A stretch of DNA of 64,000 nt from Streptomyces sp. CB01201 (GTDB lineage: Bacteria > Actinomycetota > Actinomycetes > Streptomycetales > Streptomycetaceae). The notes under the pieces are model-generated. The model was not told where the DNA came from. It was given only the letters and a program-made list of their open reading frames with translations, and did not search any database. Within the stretch, counting starts at the first letter, position 1. Each line of letters begins with the position of its first letter. Shown in pieces: positions 8,371 through 17,101 of the stretch. The DNA is taken from NCBI RefSeq assembly GCF_002803085.1, contig NZ_NNBJ01000011.1, positions 399,161 to 463,160 on the forward strand, given 5' to 3'. Both the position numbers and the translations under genes were made by a program.

Positions 8371-10146
8371 ATGACTGAGTATGGCCGGAGCCAAGGCTCC
8401 GAACCGTGGCACCCAGAGGATCCCCTCTACGGGGACCAGGGGTGGGGAGCGCAGCAGGCTGCCTCCGGTCAGGCTCCGTACGACGGCTCGCAGCAGGGCC
8501 ACTACCAGCAGCAGGAGCAGTACCAGCAGCAGCCCCAACACCAGGGCCAGCAGCAGTACTACCCGCAGCAGCCGCAGGACCCGTACGGGCAGCAGCACTA
8601 CGGCGACCAGCAGGCCCAGCAGCACTACGCGGACCAGCACGCGCAGCAGGGCTACGTCGAACAGCCCCAGCAGGGCTACCCCCAGCAGCAGTACGCGGAG
8701 CAGTACGCGGCCCAGCCGCGGCAACCGCAGCAGTACGACGGTGGCTGGAACACGACGGGTCAGCAGGCGGCCATGCCGTACGCGGGCCAGCAGCCCGACC
8801 CGTACCACAACGGCTATGCCGACGAGGGTCATGACCTCTACGGCACGCCCGAGGCGTATCCCCCTCCGCAGCCGCCGGGCCAGCGCCAGGCGCCCGCCGC
8901 GCCCGAGGTGCCCGAGCAGGGCCATGAGTGGAACGCCGAACCGCAGGAGGAAAACCACCCCTTCTTCACCGGCGCGGGCGACCGCGAAGGCGACGGGGAC
9001 GAGCCGCGCGACTCGCGCCGGGCGGCCGGCGGCGGTGGCCGTGACCGCCGGAGCAAGACCAAGAAGAAGGGCAAGAGCGGGCGTGCCTGTCTGGTTCTCG
9101 CCGTAATCTTCGCCGTCGGCGCCGGCGGAATCGGCTATGTGGGCTACGACTTCTACCAGAAGAAGTTCGGCGCGGCCCCGGACTACGTGGGCGAGGGCAG
9201 CAGCGAGACGGTCACCATCGAGGTGCCGACCGGCGCGGGCGGCTCCGAGATCGGCCAGCTGCTCAAGCAGGCCGGCGTGGTCAAGAGCATCGACGCCTTC
9301 GTCCAGGCCCAGAACGACGACCCCAAGGGCAAGACGATCCAGGCCGGCGCCTACACCCTGAAGAAGGGCATGTCGGCGGCGAACGCGATCAAGCTGATGC
9401 TCAACCCGAGCAGCCGGAACTCGCTCATCATTCCCGAGGGCAGACGCAACAGCTGGGTCTACGCAGAGATCGACAAGCGTCTGGGGCTGTCGGAGGGCAC
9501 CACCAAGGGCATCGCGCTCAAGCAGGCCGACAGCATGGGCCTGCCCGACTGGGCCAAGAACCACAAGGACGTCAAGGATCCGCTGGAAGGGTTCCTCTAC
9601 CCGGCGAGCTACCCGGTGGCCAAGGGCATGAAGCCCGAGGACATCCTGCGGAAGATGGTCAACCGGGCCACCTCCGAGTACGGCAAGCAGGACCTGGCCG
9701 CCGAGGCCAAGAAGCTGAACCTGGACGGCCCCTGGCAGCTCATCACCGTGGCCAGCCTCGTGCAGGCCGAGGGCAAGACGCACGACGACTTCCGCAAGAT
9801 GTCCGAGGTCGTCTACAACCGCCTCAAGAAGACCAACACCGAGACGAACCAGAAGCTCCAGTTCGACTCGGCCTACAACTACCTCCGGGACAAGAGCAAC
9901 ATCAAGATCGGTCTGGCCGAGATCAAGAGCAACACGGACCCGTACAACACCTACCACTGGCCCGGACTGACCCCGGGGCCGATCGACAACCCCGGCAGCG
10001 AGGCGCTGGCCGCCGCGCTGGATCCGACGAGCGACGGCTGGCTGTACTTCGTGGCCACCGACGGCATGCACAAGACCGAGTTCGCCAAGAACCTGGCCGA
10101 CTTCAACAAGCTGAAGGAAGAGTTCAATGCCCAGTCCGGTCAGTGA
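8371..10146 (+). CDS. mltG: endolytic murein transglycosylase MltG with long Gln/Tyr-rich N terminus
   Basis: Cleaves nascent glycan strands at the membrane. The ATG at 8371 (MTEYGRSQG) follows AGGGG and matches the usual Streptomyces start; an upstream in-frame ATG at 8347 lacks a site. Residues 25-150 are an unusually Gln- and Tyr-rich low-complexity stretch (repeats of QQ, QQY, YxEQ), followed by an acidic/basic linker and one transmembrane helix near residues 239-260 (CLVLAVIFAVGAGGIGYVGY). The extracytoplasmic YceG domain follows (IIPEGRRNSWVYAEI, ASLVQAEGKTHDDFRKMSEVVYNRL with the catalytic Glu). The last 20 bases overlap aroE. Confidence 0.93.
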   Translation: MTEYGRSQGSEPWHPEDPLYGDQGWGAQQAASGQAPYDGSQQGHYQQQEQYQQQPQHQGQQQYYPQQPQDPYGQQHYGDQQAQQHYADQHAQQGYVEQPQQGYPQQQYAEQYAAQPRQPQQYDGGWNTTGQQAAMPYAGQQPDPYHNGYADEGHDLYGTPEAYPPPQPPGQRQAPAAPEVPEQGHEWNAEPQEENHPFFTGAGDREGDGDEPRDSRRAAGGGGRDRRSKTKKKGKSGRACLVLAVIFAVGAGGIGYVGYDFYQKKFGAAPDYVGEGSSETVTIEVPTGAGGSEIGQLLKQAGVVKSIDAFVQAQNDDPKGKTIQAGAYTLKKGMSAANAIKLMLNPSSRNSLIIPEGRRNSWVYAEIDKRLGLSEGTTKGIALKQADSMGLPDWAKNHKDVKDPLEGFLYPASYPVAKGMKPEDILRKMVNRATSEYGKQDLAAEAKKLNLDGPWQLITVASLVQAEGKTHDDFRKMSEVVYNRLKKTNTETNQKLQFDSAYNYLRDKSNIKIGLAEIKSNTDPYNTYHWPGLTPGPIDNPGSEALAAALDPTSDGWLYFVATDGMHKTEFAKNLADFNKLKEEFNAQSGQ

Positions 10147-10969
10147 GGGCGCGCGTCGGGCGGCCGTGCTCGGGTCGCCCATCGCGCACTCGCTGTCCCC
10201 GGTGCTGCACCGGGCCGCGTACGCCGAACTCGGCCTCGACCACTGGTCCTACGACCGGTTCGAGGTCGACGAGGCCGGGCTCTCCGGCTTCTTCGCGGGG
10301 CTCGACGGTTCCTGGGCCGGGCTCTCGCTCACGATGCCGCTGAAGCGGGCGGTCATCCCGCTGCTCGACGCGGTGAGCGCCACCGCGGCCTCGGTCGAGG
10401 CGGTCAACACCGTCGTCTTCACGGACGACGGCCGCCGCCTCGGCGACAACACCGACATCCCGGGCATGATCGCGGCCCTGGAGGAGCGCGGGGTCACCCG
10501 GGTCGAGTCGGCCGCGGTCCTCGGCGCGGGCGCGACCGCGTCCTCCGCGCTCGCCGCGCTCGCCAGGATCTGCACCGGGCCGGTCACCGCGTACGTACGC
10601 AGTGCGTCGCGGGCCGAGGAGATGCGCGGCTGGGGCGAGCGCCTGGAGATCGACGTGCGTACCGTCGACTGGTCGCGCGCGGCCGAGGCCTTCGAGACGC
10701 CGCTGGTCGTCGCCACCACCCCGGCCGGCGCCACCGACGCGCTGGCCGCGGCCGTCCCCGAAACGGCGGGTACCCTCTTCGACGTGCTGTACGAGCCCTG
10801 GCCGACCGCGCTGGCGGCGGCCTGGGCGGAGCGCGGGGGAGCGGTCGTCGGCGGGCTCGACCTCCTGGTGCACCAGGCCGTGCTCCAGGTCGAGCAGATG
10901 ACCGGCTGCCCGACAGCCCCGCTGGACGCCATGCGCAAGGCGGGCGAGGCGGCCCTGACCCACCGCTGA
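10127..10969 (+). CDS. aroE: shikimate dehydrogenase
   Basis: Reduces 3-dehydroshikimate to shikimate with NADPH. 280 residues. The substrate motif GSPIAHSLSPVLHRAAY is at residues 16-32, the catalytic Lys is in LSLTMPLKR, the NTD triad residue is in LGDNTDIPG, and the nucleotide-binding glycine loop is AVLGAGATASSALAAL. The final GGLDLLVHQAV segment is family-typical. It overlaps mltG by 20 bases with AGGAAG six bases upstream of the ATG. A perfect hairpin follows the stop within three bases, so the aroC cluster is probably a separate transcript. Confidence 0.96.
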   Translation: MPSPVSEGARRAAVLGSPIAHSLSPVLHRAAYAELGLDHWSYDRFEVDEAGLSGFFAGLDGSWAGLSLTMPLKRAVIPLLDAVSATAASVEAVNTVVFTDDGRRLGDNTDIPGMIAALEERGVTRVESAAVLGAGATASSALAALARICTGPVTAYVRSASRAEEMRGWGERLEIDVRTVDWSRAAEAFETPLVVATTPAGATDALAAAVPETAGTLFDVLYEPWPTALAAAWAERGGAVVGGLDLLVHQAVLQVEQMTGCPTAPLDAMRKAGEAALTHR

Positions 10970-10971
10970 GC

Positions 10972-10993
10972 CCTCCCGCCCGCTGGCGGGAGG
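10972..10993 (+). terminator. aroE terminator hairpin
   Basis: Perfect 9-bp stem CCTCCCGCC-CGCT-GGCGGGAGG beginning two bases after the aroE stop. There is no U-run, as is usual in Streptomyces. Confidence 0.7.
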
Positions 10994-11021
10994 CCGTCCG
11001 CCGCCCCCATCACAGTCCGCC

Positions 11022-11046
11022 TGATGGACCAGGGCCCGGTCCATCA
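11022..11046. promoter_or_regulatory. Perfect dyad upstream of aroC
   Basis: TGATGGACC-AGGGCCC-GGTCCATCA: nine-base arms, seven-base spacer, 99 bases before the aroC start. It could be an operator or a second terminator; its placement at a likely promoter and the absence of a T-tract leave both open. Confidence 0.4.
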
Positions 11047-11145
11047 CCTGGGACGTGGGAGGATCAGGGGTGGCGGGCCAGGGCCGCGCATCCTGGACGC
11101 GCCAGTCGTAGGAGTACCAGGACGCGCGAGCAACGAGGAGCACCG

Positions 11146-12330
11146 TTGAGCAGGCTGCGTTGGCTGACCGCTGGGGAATCCCACGGACCCGCACTTGTCG
11201 CGACGCTGGAGGGCCTTCCCGCCGGCGTACCGATCACCACGGACATGGTGGCCGACCACCTGGCCCGGCGGCGGCTCGGCTATGGACGCGGCGCCCGCAT
11301 GAAGTTCGAGCGTGACGAGGTCACCTTCCTCGGCGGTGTGCGGCACGGTCTGTCCATGGGGTCGCCGATCGCGATCATGGTGGGCAACACCGAGTGGCCC
11401 AAGTGGGAGCAGGTCATGTCGGCCGACCCGGTCGCCCCCGAGATCCTCGCGGAGCTGGCCCGCAACGCGCCGCTGACCCGCCCGCGCCCCGGCCACGCCG
11501 ACCTCGCCGGGATGCAGAAGTACGGCTTCGACGAGGCCCGGCCGATCCTGGAGCGCGCCAGCGCCCGGGAGACCGCGGCCCGGGTCGCGCTCGGCGCGGT
11601 GGCCCGCTCCTACCTCAAGGAGACGGCCGGGATCGAGATCGTCAGCCACGTGGTGGAGCTGGCCGCGGCCAAGGCCCCCTACGGCGTGCTGCCGACCCCC
11701 GCCGACGTCGAGAAGCTGGACGCGGACCCGGTGCGCTGCCTGGACGCCGACGCGTCGAAGGCGATGGTCGCCGAGATCGACCAGGCCCACAAGGACGGCG
11801 ACACGCTGGGCGGCGTCGTCGAGGTGCTCGCCTACGGCGTGCCCGTCGGGCTCGGTTCGCACGTGCACTGGGACCGCCGTCTGGACGCGCGGCTCGCCGC
11901 CGCCCTCATGGGCATCCAGGCGATCAAGGGTGTGGAGGTCGGCGACGGCTTCGACCTGGCCCGGGTGCCCGGCTCGAAGGCGCACGACGAGATCGTCAAC
12001 ACCGCCGACGGCGTCAAGCGCACCTCCGGCCGCTCCGGCGGCACCGAGGGCGGCCTGACCACCGGTGAACTGCTGCGGGTGCGGGCCGCGATGAAGCCCA
12101 TCGCGACCGTGCCGCGCGCGCTCGCCACCATCGACGTCGCCACCGGCGAGGCCGCCAAGGCCCACCACCAGCGCTCCGACGTGTGTGCCGTGCCGGCCGC
12201 GGGCATCGTCGCCGAGGCCATGGTCGCGCTCGTCCTCGCGGACGCCGTCGCCGAGAAGTTCGGCGGCGACAGCGTGCCCGAGACCCGCCGCAACGTCACC
12301 TCCTTCCTCGACAACCTCCAGATCCGGTGA
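11146..12330 (+). CDS. aroC: chorismate synthase
   Basis: Converts EPSP to chorismate, the last step of the shikimate pathway, using reduced FMN. 394 residues. All signature motifs are present: WLTAGESHGPAL (residues 6-17), the LARRRLGYGRGARM segment, NTEWPKW, RPGHADLAGMQKYGF, RASARETAARVA and RSGGTEGGLTTGE. The start is TTG: GAGGAG lies five bases upstream and no in-frame ATG or GTG gives the conserved N terminus. Its TGA overlaps the aroK GTG by four bases. Confidence 0.97.
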   Translation: MSRLRWLTAGESHGPALVATLEGLPAGVPITTDMVADHLARRRLGYGRGARMKFERDEVTFLGGVRHGLSMGSPIAIMVGNTEWPKWEQVMSADPVAPEILAELARNAPLTRPRPGHADLAGMQKYGFDEARPILERASARETAARVALGAVARSYLKETAGIEIVSHVVELAAAKAPYGVLPTPADVEKLDADPVRCLDADASKAMVAEIDQAHKDGDTLGGVVEVLAYGVPVGLGSHVHWDRRLDARLAAALMGIQAIKGVEVGDGFDLARVPGSKAHDEIVNTADGVKRTSGRSGGTEGGLTTGELLRVRAAMKPIATVPRALATIDVATGEAAKAHHQRSDVCAVPAAGIVAEAMVALVLADAVAEKFGGDSVPETRRNVTSFLDNLQIR

Positions 12331-12845
12331 GCGCCGGACCCCTGGTCGTCCTGGTCGGGCCGATGGGCTCCGGCAAGTCCACCGTGGGCGCGCTGATCGC
12401 CGAGCGGCTCGGTGCGTCCTACCGGGACACCGACGCCGACATCGTCGCCGCCGAGGGCCGGCCCATCTCGGACATCTTCATCGAGGATGGCGAGCCGCAC
12501 TTCCGCGCCCTGGAGCGGGCCGCGGTGCGCGCCGCGCTCGCCGAGCACCCCGGTGTGCTCGCGCTCGGCGGCGGTGCCGTCCTCGACGACGACACCCGCG
12601 CGCTGCTCGCGGCGCACCCCGTCGTCTATCTCTCGATGGACGTCGACGAGGCGGTCAAGCGCGTCGGCCTGAACACGGCCCGGCCGCTGCTCGCCGTCAA
12701 CCCGCGCCGGCAGTGGCGCGAGCTGATGGAGGCGCGCCGCCATCTGTACACCGAAGTCGCCCGTGCGGTCGTCGCGACCGACGAGCGCACCCCCGAAGAG
12801 GTCGCGCAGGCGGTCCTCGACGCACTGGAGTTGAAGGACGCATGA
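12327..12845 (+). CDS. aroK: shikimate kinase
   Basis: Phosphorylates shikimate at the 3-OH with ATP. 172 residues. Walker A GPMGSGKST is at residues 11-19, followed by the shikimate-binding YRDTDADIV (the DTD motif) and a GGGAVLDDDTRALL glycine segment, with a lid region near RPLLAVNPRRQWRELMEARR. The GTG start overlaps the aroC stop (GTGA) and the stop overlaps the aroB ATG (ATGA), so the four genes aroC-K-B-Q are translationally coupled. Confidence 0.96.
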   Translation: MSAGPLVVLVGPMGSGKSTVGALIAERLGASYRDTDADIVAAEGRPISDIFIEDGEPHFRALERAAVRAALAEHPGVLALGGGAVLDDDTRALLAAHPVVYLSMDVDEAVKRVGLNTARPLLAVNPRRQWRELMEARRHLYTEVARAVVATDERTPEEVAQAVLDALELKDA

Positions 12846-13936
12846 CGGAGCAGGCACCCACCCGGATCCAGGTCGGCGGCACCGCCGGCACTGACCCGTA
12901 CGAAGTGCTCGTCGGCCGCAACCTGCTCGGCGAGCTGCCCGGGCTCATCGGTGACGGGGCGAAGCGGATCGCGATCATCCACCCGGAGGCCCTGGCCGGT
13001 ACCGGGGACGCGGTCCGACTGGACCTCGCCGCCGAGGGCTACGAAGCCATCGCCATCCAGGTGCCCAACGCCGAGGAGGCCAAGACCGCCGAGGTCGCCG
13101 CCTACTGCTGGAAGGCGCTGGGCCAGTCCGGCTTCACCCGCACCGACGTCGTCATCGGCGTGGGCGGCGGCGCCACCACCGACCTCGCGGGCTTTGTCGC
13201 GGCCACCTGGCTGCGCGGGGTGCGCTGGATCTCGGTGCCGACCACCGTGCTCGGCATGGTGGACGCGGCCGTCGGCGGCAAGACCGGCATCAACACCGCC
13301 GAGGGCAAGAACCTGGTGGGCTCCTTCCACCCGCCCATCGGCGTCCTGTGCGACCTGGCCGCGCTCGACTCGCTGCCGGTCAACGACTACGTGTCGGGCA
13401 TGGCCGAGGTCATCAAGACCGGCTTCATCGCGGACCCGGCGATCCTCGACCTCATCGAGTCCGACCCGGCAGGCGCCCGCACCCCCGAGGGCCCGCACAC
13501 CGCCGAGCTCATCGAGCGCGCCATCCGGGTCAAGGCCGAAGTGGTCTCCAACGACCTGAAGGAATCGGGTCTGCGCGAGATCCTCAACTACGGCCACACC
13601 CTGGCGCACGCGATCGAGAAGAACGAGCGCTACAAGTGGCGGCACGGCGCGGCGGTCTCCGTCGGCCTGGTCTTCGCGGCCGAACTCGGCCGTCTGGCAG
13701 GGCGGTTGGACGACGCGACCGCCGACCGGCACCGGGCGGTCCTGGAGTCCGTCGGTCTGCCGCTCACCTACCGCGGCGACCAGTGGCCCAAGCTCCTGGA
13801 GAACATGAAGCTGGACAAGAAGTCCCGCGGCAACCTGCTGCGCTTCATCGTCCTGGACGGCCTCGCCAAGCCGACCGTCCTGGAGGGCCCGGACCCGGCG
13901 GTGCTGCTCGCCGCCTTCGGGGAGGTCTCCGCGTGA
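12842..13936 (+). CDS. aroB: 3-dehydroquinate synthase
   Basis: Cyclizes DAHP to 3-dehydroquinate using NAD and a divalent metal. 364 residues. The NAD-binding VIGVGGGATTDLAGFVAATW is at about residues 100-120, then RGVRWISVPTTVLGMVDAAVGGKTGIN and the metal-ligand region GMAEVIKTGFI, LNYGHTLAHAIE and WRHGAAVSVGL. All catalytic residues of the family appear intact. It overlaps both neighbours by four bases. Confidence 0.97.
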   Translation: MTEQAPTRIQVGGTAGTDPYEVLVGRNLLGELPGLIGDGAKRIAIIHPEALAGTGDAVRLDLAAEGYEAIAIQVPNAEEAKTAEVAAYCWKALGQSGFTRTDVVIGVGGGATTDLAGFVAATWLRGVRWISVPTTVLGMVDAAVGGKTGINTAEGKNLVGSFHPPIGVLCDLAALDSLPVNDYVSGMAEVIKTGFIADPAILDLIESDPAGARTPEGPHTAELIERAIRVKAEVVSNDLKESGLREILNYGHTLAHAIEKNERYKWRHGAAVSVGLVFAAELGRLAGRLDDATADRHRAVLESVGLPLTYRGDQWPKLLENMKLDKKSRGNLLRFIVLDGLAKPTVLEGPDPAVLLAAFGEVSA

Positions 13937-14382
13937 CGCGGCGGGTGTTCGTCCTCAACGGCCCCAACCTGGGCCGCCTGGGCTCCCGCGAGCCCGATGT
14001 GTACGGCGCCACCTCCTACGCGGGCCTCGTCGAGGTCTGCGAAGGGCTCGGCAAGGAGCTGGGCTTCGAGGTCTCGGTGCGCGAGACCAACGACGAGGGC
14101 GAGCTCATCCGCTGGCTCCACGAGGCGGCGGACGGTCGAATTCCGGTCGTCATCAACCCGGGCGCCTTCACCCACTATTCGTACGGAATGCGCGACGCGG
14201 CGGCACAGCGCACCGCGCCGCTCATCGAGGTGCACATCTCGAACCCGTACGCCCGTGAGGAATTCCGCCACACCTCGGTGATCGGACCCGTCGCCACCGG
14301 CACCGTCGCGGGCTTCGGCATCGGCTCCTACCGGCTCGCGCTGCGCGCGCTCGCCGACGAGCTGGCCGACCAACTCGGCTGA
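13933..14382 (+). CDS. aroQ: 3-dehydroquinate dehydratase, type II
   Basis: Dehydrates 3-dehydroquinate to 3-dehydroshikimate. 149 residues, the type II (dodecameric, AroQ) class. Motifs: VLNGPNLGRLGSREPDVYG with the catalytic Tyr, VVINPGAFTHYSYGMRDA, PLIEVHISNPYAREEFRHTS with the catalytic His. The usual NLNxLG Asn is Gly here (NLGRLG). GTG start in GTGA overlap with aroB. No aroA (EPSP synthase) is present in the window, so the pathway is completed elsewhere. Confidence 0.95.
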   Translation: MTRRVFVLNGPNLGRLGSREPDVYGATSYAGLVEVCEGLGKELGFEVSVRETNDEGELIRWLHEAADGRIPVVINPGAFTHYSYGMRDAAAQRTAPLIEVHISNPYAREEFRHTSVIGPVATGTVAGFGIGSYRLALRALADELADQLG

Positions 14383-14512
14383 CGGGCACTGTTGCCGCCC
14401 TCCGGCCGTTCACACTGTGGCGGCCGGGGGAGGTACGGTTCTGCACCGGGCCGCCCACACCGACGGGCGCCCGACCAGCGCCAGTTGCCTGTACGAGACG
14501 GAGTGGCACCGG

Positions 14513-15421
14513 ATGCAGCACGCAGGGGGGGCTCCACCGCCGCCGCCCCACGCCCCGGGGCGGTCCCCGCACGACTGGGCCCCGGGCATCGAGTCGGAGG
14601 GCACGGCTCCGCTCAGGCCGAGCGCGCCGGGCACCCCGCCGTTCCAGCCAGGTCCCGTGGCCGGCCAGTTGCCGGCCCACCCGCCGACGCCCCCTGCCCA
14701 GGCCCCGCACCACCCCGGCGCCCAACAGCCGCCCGCCCAGGGCTGGCAGGGGCCCGCGCCCCAGCACGCCTCGGCCCGGCCACCGTCCCGGGACACCACC
14801 GGGCACGTCGCGCTGCCGCCCGGCGGCCCGGTACCGCTGCCGCAGGCCCCCGAGGGGACCGGCGCCACCACGCTGGCGGTGCTCCTCATCGGCCCCGCCG
14901 GCGCCGGCAAGACGACCGTGGCCCGGTACTGGGCACAGCACCGCCGGGTGCCCACCGCGCACATCAGCCTCGACGACGTACGCGAATGGGTGTGCTCGGG
15001 GTTCGCCGACCCGCAGTCCGGCTGGAACGACCACTCCGAGGCCCAGTACCGCCTGGCCCGCCGCACCTGCGGCTTCGCCGCGCGCAACTTCCTGGCCAAC
15101 GGGATCTCCTGCATCCTCGACGACGCGGTCTTCCCCGACCGGCCGGTCGTCGGCCTCGGCGGCTGGAAGCGGCACGTGGGCCCCGGCCTGCTGCCGGTCG
15201 TGCTCCTGCCGGGCCTGGAGGTCGTCCTGGAGCGCAACGCGGAGCGCAGCGGCAACCGGCGCCTCTCGGACGAGGAGGTCGCGGGCATCCACGGCCGCAT
15301 GGCCGGCTGGTACGGCTCGGGCCTCCCGATCATCGACAACTCCCAGTACGACGTCCCCACCACGGCCCGCCTCCTGGACGACGTCCTGGCCAGAACCATC
15401 GCAAGCCCCCCGAGCTGGTAG
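14513..15421 (+). CDS. P-loop ATPase/kinase with Pro-rich N terminus (AAA_33-like)
   Basis: 302 residues. The first 115 residues are Pro/Ala/Gln-rich and disordered-looking. The C-terminal domain is a zeta-toxin/AAA_33-like kinase fold: Walker A LIGPAGAGKTTVARYW, then ISLDDVREWVCSGFADPQSGW, a conserved HSEAQYRLARRTCGFAARNFLANGI helix pair, CILDDAVFPDRP, and a lid-like LEVVLERNAERSGNRRLSDEEV. The start was chosen for GGAG nine bases upstream of the ATG; longer frames exist upstream. No antitoxin-like gene adjoins it, so a phosphotransferase of unknown substrate is more likely than a toxin. Confidence 0.8.
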   Translation: MQHAGGAPPPPPHAPGRSPHDWAPGIESEGTAPLRPSAPGTPPFQPGPVAGQLPAHPPTPPAQAPHHPGAQQPPAQGWQGPAPQHASARPPSRDTTGHVALPPGGPVPLPQAPEGTGATTLAVLLIGPAGAGKTTVARYWAQHRRVPTAHISLDDVREWVCSGFADPQSGWNDHSEAQYRLARRTCGFAARNFLANGISCILDDAVFPDRPVVGLGGWKRHVGPGLLPVVLLPGLEVVLERNAERSGNRRLSDEEVAGIHGRMAGWYGSGLPIIDNSQYDVPTTARLLDDVLARTIASPPSW

Positions 15422-15925
15422 CCCTTCCCGCCCGGCGCGCGTTCGTCGGCTGCGTGCCTTGGGTGGCCGTCCACGCAGTTCCCCGCGCCCCTTGGGGGTT
15501 CGGGTTGCGAGTGCGGGCCGTGGGTGGCCGTTCGCGCAGTTCCCCGCGCCCCTGATGGGGTCGGTTTTCGGCTGTGGGTGGTGTGTGGCTGGTCGCGCAG
15601 TTCCTCGCGCCCCTGATCGGGCCCGTTTTCGGCTGCGGGCTGCGTGGCCGTTCGCGCAGTTTCTCGCGCCCCTTTAGGGAACTGCCTCCGGCCGGCACCG
15701 GGCCCGCCAGGGGCTAGGGGAACTGTGCGACCCCGGTCCCGCCAAGGGGGCGCGGGGAACTGCGCGACCAGCCCCGAACGGCTCGCAGCCGAAGAACCGG
15801 GGAGCATGGGTGCAGCCCCCGAGCCCGTCCGGCGATTGAGGGCAAGGGCGGACCGACTACCGGGGCGGCCCCCGGTCGGACGCGCTGAGACAGCCAACCC
15901 GCGCCCCCCCTCATACGCTCGGGGC
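15422..15925. repeat. Gap with about six copies of the GCGGGGAACTGCGCGA dispersed repeat
   Basis: No gene is seen. Four direct copies of GCGCAGTTCCCCGCGCCCC or close variants (cores starting at 15475, 15536, 15597 and 15656; spacing 61, 61, 59) are followed by two copies in the opposite orientation (about 15714-15732 and 15746-15769). A further known-type Streptomyces element, CCCGTCCGGCGATTGAGG, occurs at 15826-15843. The opposed copies can form long stems, so the block may act as a transcription terminator after the P-loop gene. The same family recurs at 51.6-52.1 kb. Confidence 0.85.
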
Positions 15926-17032
15926 ATGTCAGAGGTGTTCGCGGTACGCCGCGGCTGGCTGCGGGACCGCTGCGCGGCCGCAGGCAGTGCGGCCGCCCTG
16001 GTCTCCCGCCCGGCCAATGTCCGCTATCTCTCCGGCGGCGCCCCGCCGGGCGCGGTCCTGCTGCTCGGCCCCGCGGAGGACGTCCTGCTCTGCCCGCAGA
16101 CACCCTCCGGCGACCTCATCGAGGGGCATCTGGACGAGCAGCTGCGGCTCACCGTGCTGCCCGCTCCCGGCGGCGACCCCGCCGTCGCGGCCGCCGACCT
16201 CGCACTCGCGAGCGGCGCGGACTCGCTGGCCGTGGAGGAGCACCACCTCTCCGTGGCCCGCCACCGGGCACTCGGCTCGGTGGCGCCCGGACTGCTCCTG
16301 AGTGATCTGGGCGGCGCCGTCGAGCAGCGCCGCCTGGTCAAGGACGAGGACGAGATCGCCTGTCTGCGCATCGCCGCCGAGATCGCCGACCAGGCCCTGG
16401 GTGAACTCCTGGAGTCGATCCTGGTGGGCCGTACCGAACGGCACCTGGCCCTGGAGCTGGAACGCCGACTGGTCGACCACGGCGCCGACGGGCCCGCCTT
16501 CATGACCTCGGTCGGCACCGGCCCCAACTCCGGGCGGGCGGGCCACCGTCCGGCCGACCGCCGGGTCGAGGAGGGCGACTTCCTCTCGGTCTGCCTGGGC
16601 GCGACCTACCGCGGATACCGCTGCGAGATCGGCCGCACCTTCGTGATCGGCACCACCCCCGCGGACTGGCAGATCGAGCTGTACGACGCTGTTTTCGCAG
16701 CCCAGCGGGCCGGCCGGGAGGCCCTCGTACCGGGCGCCGAGTACCGTGCCGTGGACCGCGCGGCCCGTCAGGTACTGGACGCCGCGGGCCACGCGGAGGC
16801 CTTCGGACCGCTCACCGGACACGGTGTCGGGATCGAAATCGACGAGGAGCCGCAGCTCGCACCTGGAGCCATGGGTAAACTGGACACTTGCGTGCCGGTC
16901 ACCGTCGAACCGGGGGTCCACCTCCCGGGCCGGGGCGGAGTCCGGATCGATGACACGCTCGTCGTACGCCCCGAGGCGGACGGCGGCCCCGAGCTACTCA
17001 CCATCACGACCAAGGAGCTGCTAGCGCTCTAG
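15926..17032 (+). CDS. Peptidase M24 (Xaa-Pro aminopeptidase-like) with altered metal site
   Basis: 368 residues with a creatinase-like N-terminal domain (residues 1-130) and a C-terminal pita-bread domain. The fold motifs are recognizable: EEGDFLSVCLGATYRGYRCEIGR, LTGHGVGIEIDEEP, VTVEPGVHL and GVRIDDTLVV. The five canonical metal ligands are D, D, H, E, E; here they read C (SVCLGA), E (RCEIGR), H, E and D (RIDDT). Only His and the first Glu are canonical. It may bind metal differently or be non-peptidase. It precedes efp, a neighbourhood where PepP-type genes are common. Confidence 0.85.
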   Translation: MSEVFAVRRGWLRDRCAAAGSAAALVSRPANVRYLSGGAPPGAVLLLGPAEDVLLCPQTPSGDLIEGHLDEQLRLTVLPAPGGDPAVAAADLALASGADSLAVEEHHLSVARHRALGSVAPGLLLSDLGGAVEQRRLVKDEDEIACLRIAAEIADQALGELLESILVGRTERHLALELERRLVDHGADGPAFMTSVGTGPNSGRAGHRPADRRVEEGDFLSVCLGATYRGYRCEIGRTFVIGTTPADWQIELYDAVFAAQRAGREALVPGAEYRAVDRAARQVLDAAGHAEAFGPLTGHGVGIEIDEEPQLAPGAMGKLDTCVPVTVEPGVHLPGRGGVRIDDTLVVRPEADGGPELLTITTKELLAL

Positions 17033-17101
17033 CACGCGTACGCGCCCCGGGTGCGTACCCTCGGTCGTCCACCAGCTTTCAGTCCAGGAGATTCCGCAAC
17101 C

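Noticed and set aside
8200..10182. Open frame of about 660 codons opposite mltG with Leu/Val-rich runs
   Set aside because: The Leu runs are the reverse reading of the Gln-rich tail of MltG; not a membrane protein gene.
14513..15421. Zeta-toxin of a toxin-antitoxin system
   Set aside because: The fold is similar, but there is no small antitoxin gene beside it and the Pro-rich tail is unlike zeta toxins.
15475..15769. Second CRISPR-like array
   Set aside because: The segments between cores are themselves related, copies occur in both orientations, and cores vary; it is a dispersed repeat block.
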